The notes under the pieces are model-generated. The model saw only the letters and a list, made by a program, of their open reading frames with translations, was not told the DNA's origin and searched no databases. Of a DNA stretch of 5,218 nucleotides, positions 5,153-5,218 are shown piece after piece (positions within the stretch are counted from its first letter, which is position 1; every line of letters starts with the position of its first letter). Source of the stretch: Chroococcidiopsidaceae cyanobacterium CP_BM_RX_35 (GTDB lineage Bacteria > Cyanobacteriota > Cyanobacteriia > Cyanobacteriales > Chroococcidiopsidaceae). Location of the stretch: positions 1 to 5,218 of the forward strand of contig JAFAVL010000159.1 in the NCBI GenBank assembly GCA_019242465.1, in the 5' to 3' direction. A program made the translations under genes and the position numbers.

Positions 5153-5170
5153 GTTTTTGCAACACAATGG
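5153..5170 (-). repeat. right terminal repeat of the IS6-type remnant
   Basis: On the minus strand 5153-5170 reads CCATTGTGTTGCAAAAAC. IS6-family ends typically carry GGxTxTGTTGCAAA, so TGTTGCAAA is the shared core. It lies 36 bases after the transposase stop, the usual place for the right end. The exact outer boundary (5167-5170) is uncertain. Confidence 0.6.
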
Positions 5171-5195
5171 GTTTTCTTCCAGTTGTTGTGGTCAC

Positions 5196-5214
5196 CATCT
5201 ACATGATGTAAATG
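5196..5214. promoter_or_regulatory. 19-base near-perfect palindrome at the right edge
   Basis: CATCTACATGATGTAAATG pairs with itself at 8 of 9 positions around a central G. The size and symmetry suit a dimeric repressor site. What lies downstream is outside the window, so its role is unknown and chance cannot be excluded. Confidence 0.3.
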
Positions 5215-5218
5215 CACC

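Larger units (their letters stand above)
4775..5218. other. stretch without an intact gene to the right edge
   Basis: It contains the weak hairpin after the ligase, about 125 bases (4828-4953) in which I recognise nothing, a decayed IS6-type transposase end with its terminal repeat (4954-5170), and a palindrome at 5196-5214. Open frames on the minus strand here are short and unlike any protein I know. Confidence 0.6.

Noticed and set aside
1..5218. A defence, CRISPR, toxin-antitoxin or biosynthetic gene cluster
   Set aside because: There are no spaced repeats, no nuclease, toxin-antitoxin or partner biosynthetic genes, and the ligase stands alone. The window is better explained as single genes amid mobile-element debris.

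Overview
The window looks like a piece of a cyanobacterial chromosome in an accessory, insertion-sequence-rich stretch. The reasons are one perfect HIP1 octamer (GCGATCGC, 1327-1334), a moderate and patchy base composition, and transposase remnants of types I associate with cyanobacterial genomes. The assignment to cyanobacteria is an inference; I cannot name a genus.

Layout. (1) 1-380, minus strand: a TetR-family repressor cut by the left edge. (2) 381-516: a divergent control region with two near-identical inverted operator-like boxes. (3) 517-1374, plus strand: an alpha/beta-hydrolase of the epoxide hydrolase/dehalogenase type, the likely target of the repressor. (4) 1393-2111: a decayed IS1595-type element that keeps both terminal repeats but has lost the N-terminal part of its transposase and carries frame breaks, two of them at runs of eight A or eight T. 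(5) 2112-2579, minus strand: a small exported protein of unknown function whose stop codon touches the IS end. (6) 2580-3175: a gene-poor stretch with the C-terminal scrap of an IS110-type transposase (2707-2820), a hairpin, and a MITE-like unit with inverted ends (2896-3063). (7) 3176-4774, plus strand: a complete AMP-forming acyl-CoA synthetase-like gene, clearly richer in G+C than the DNA around it. (8) 4775-5218: no intact gene; a weak hairpin, the C-terminal remnant and right end of an IS6-type element (about 4954-5170), and a palindrome at the right edge.

How the parts relate. The only functional unit visible is the divergent TetR/hydrolase pair, which reads as a small ligand-responsive detoxification or catabolic switch. 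The exported protein and the acyl-CoA synthetase are single genes separated from everything else by mobile-element debris, so context says little about their substrates. I see no CRISPR array, tRNA, rRNA or recognisable defence system. The points most worth following up are the high-GC ligase between IS remnants, the MITE-like family with three copies of its end sequence, and the two slippery heptamers in the IS1595 transposase.
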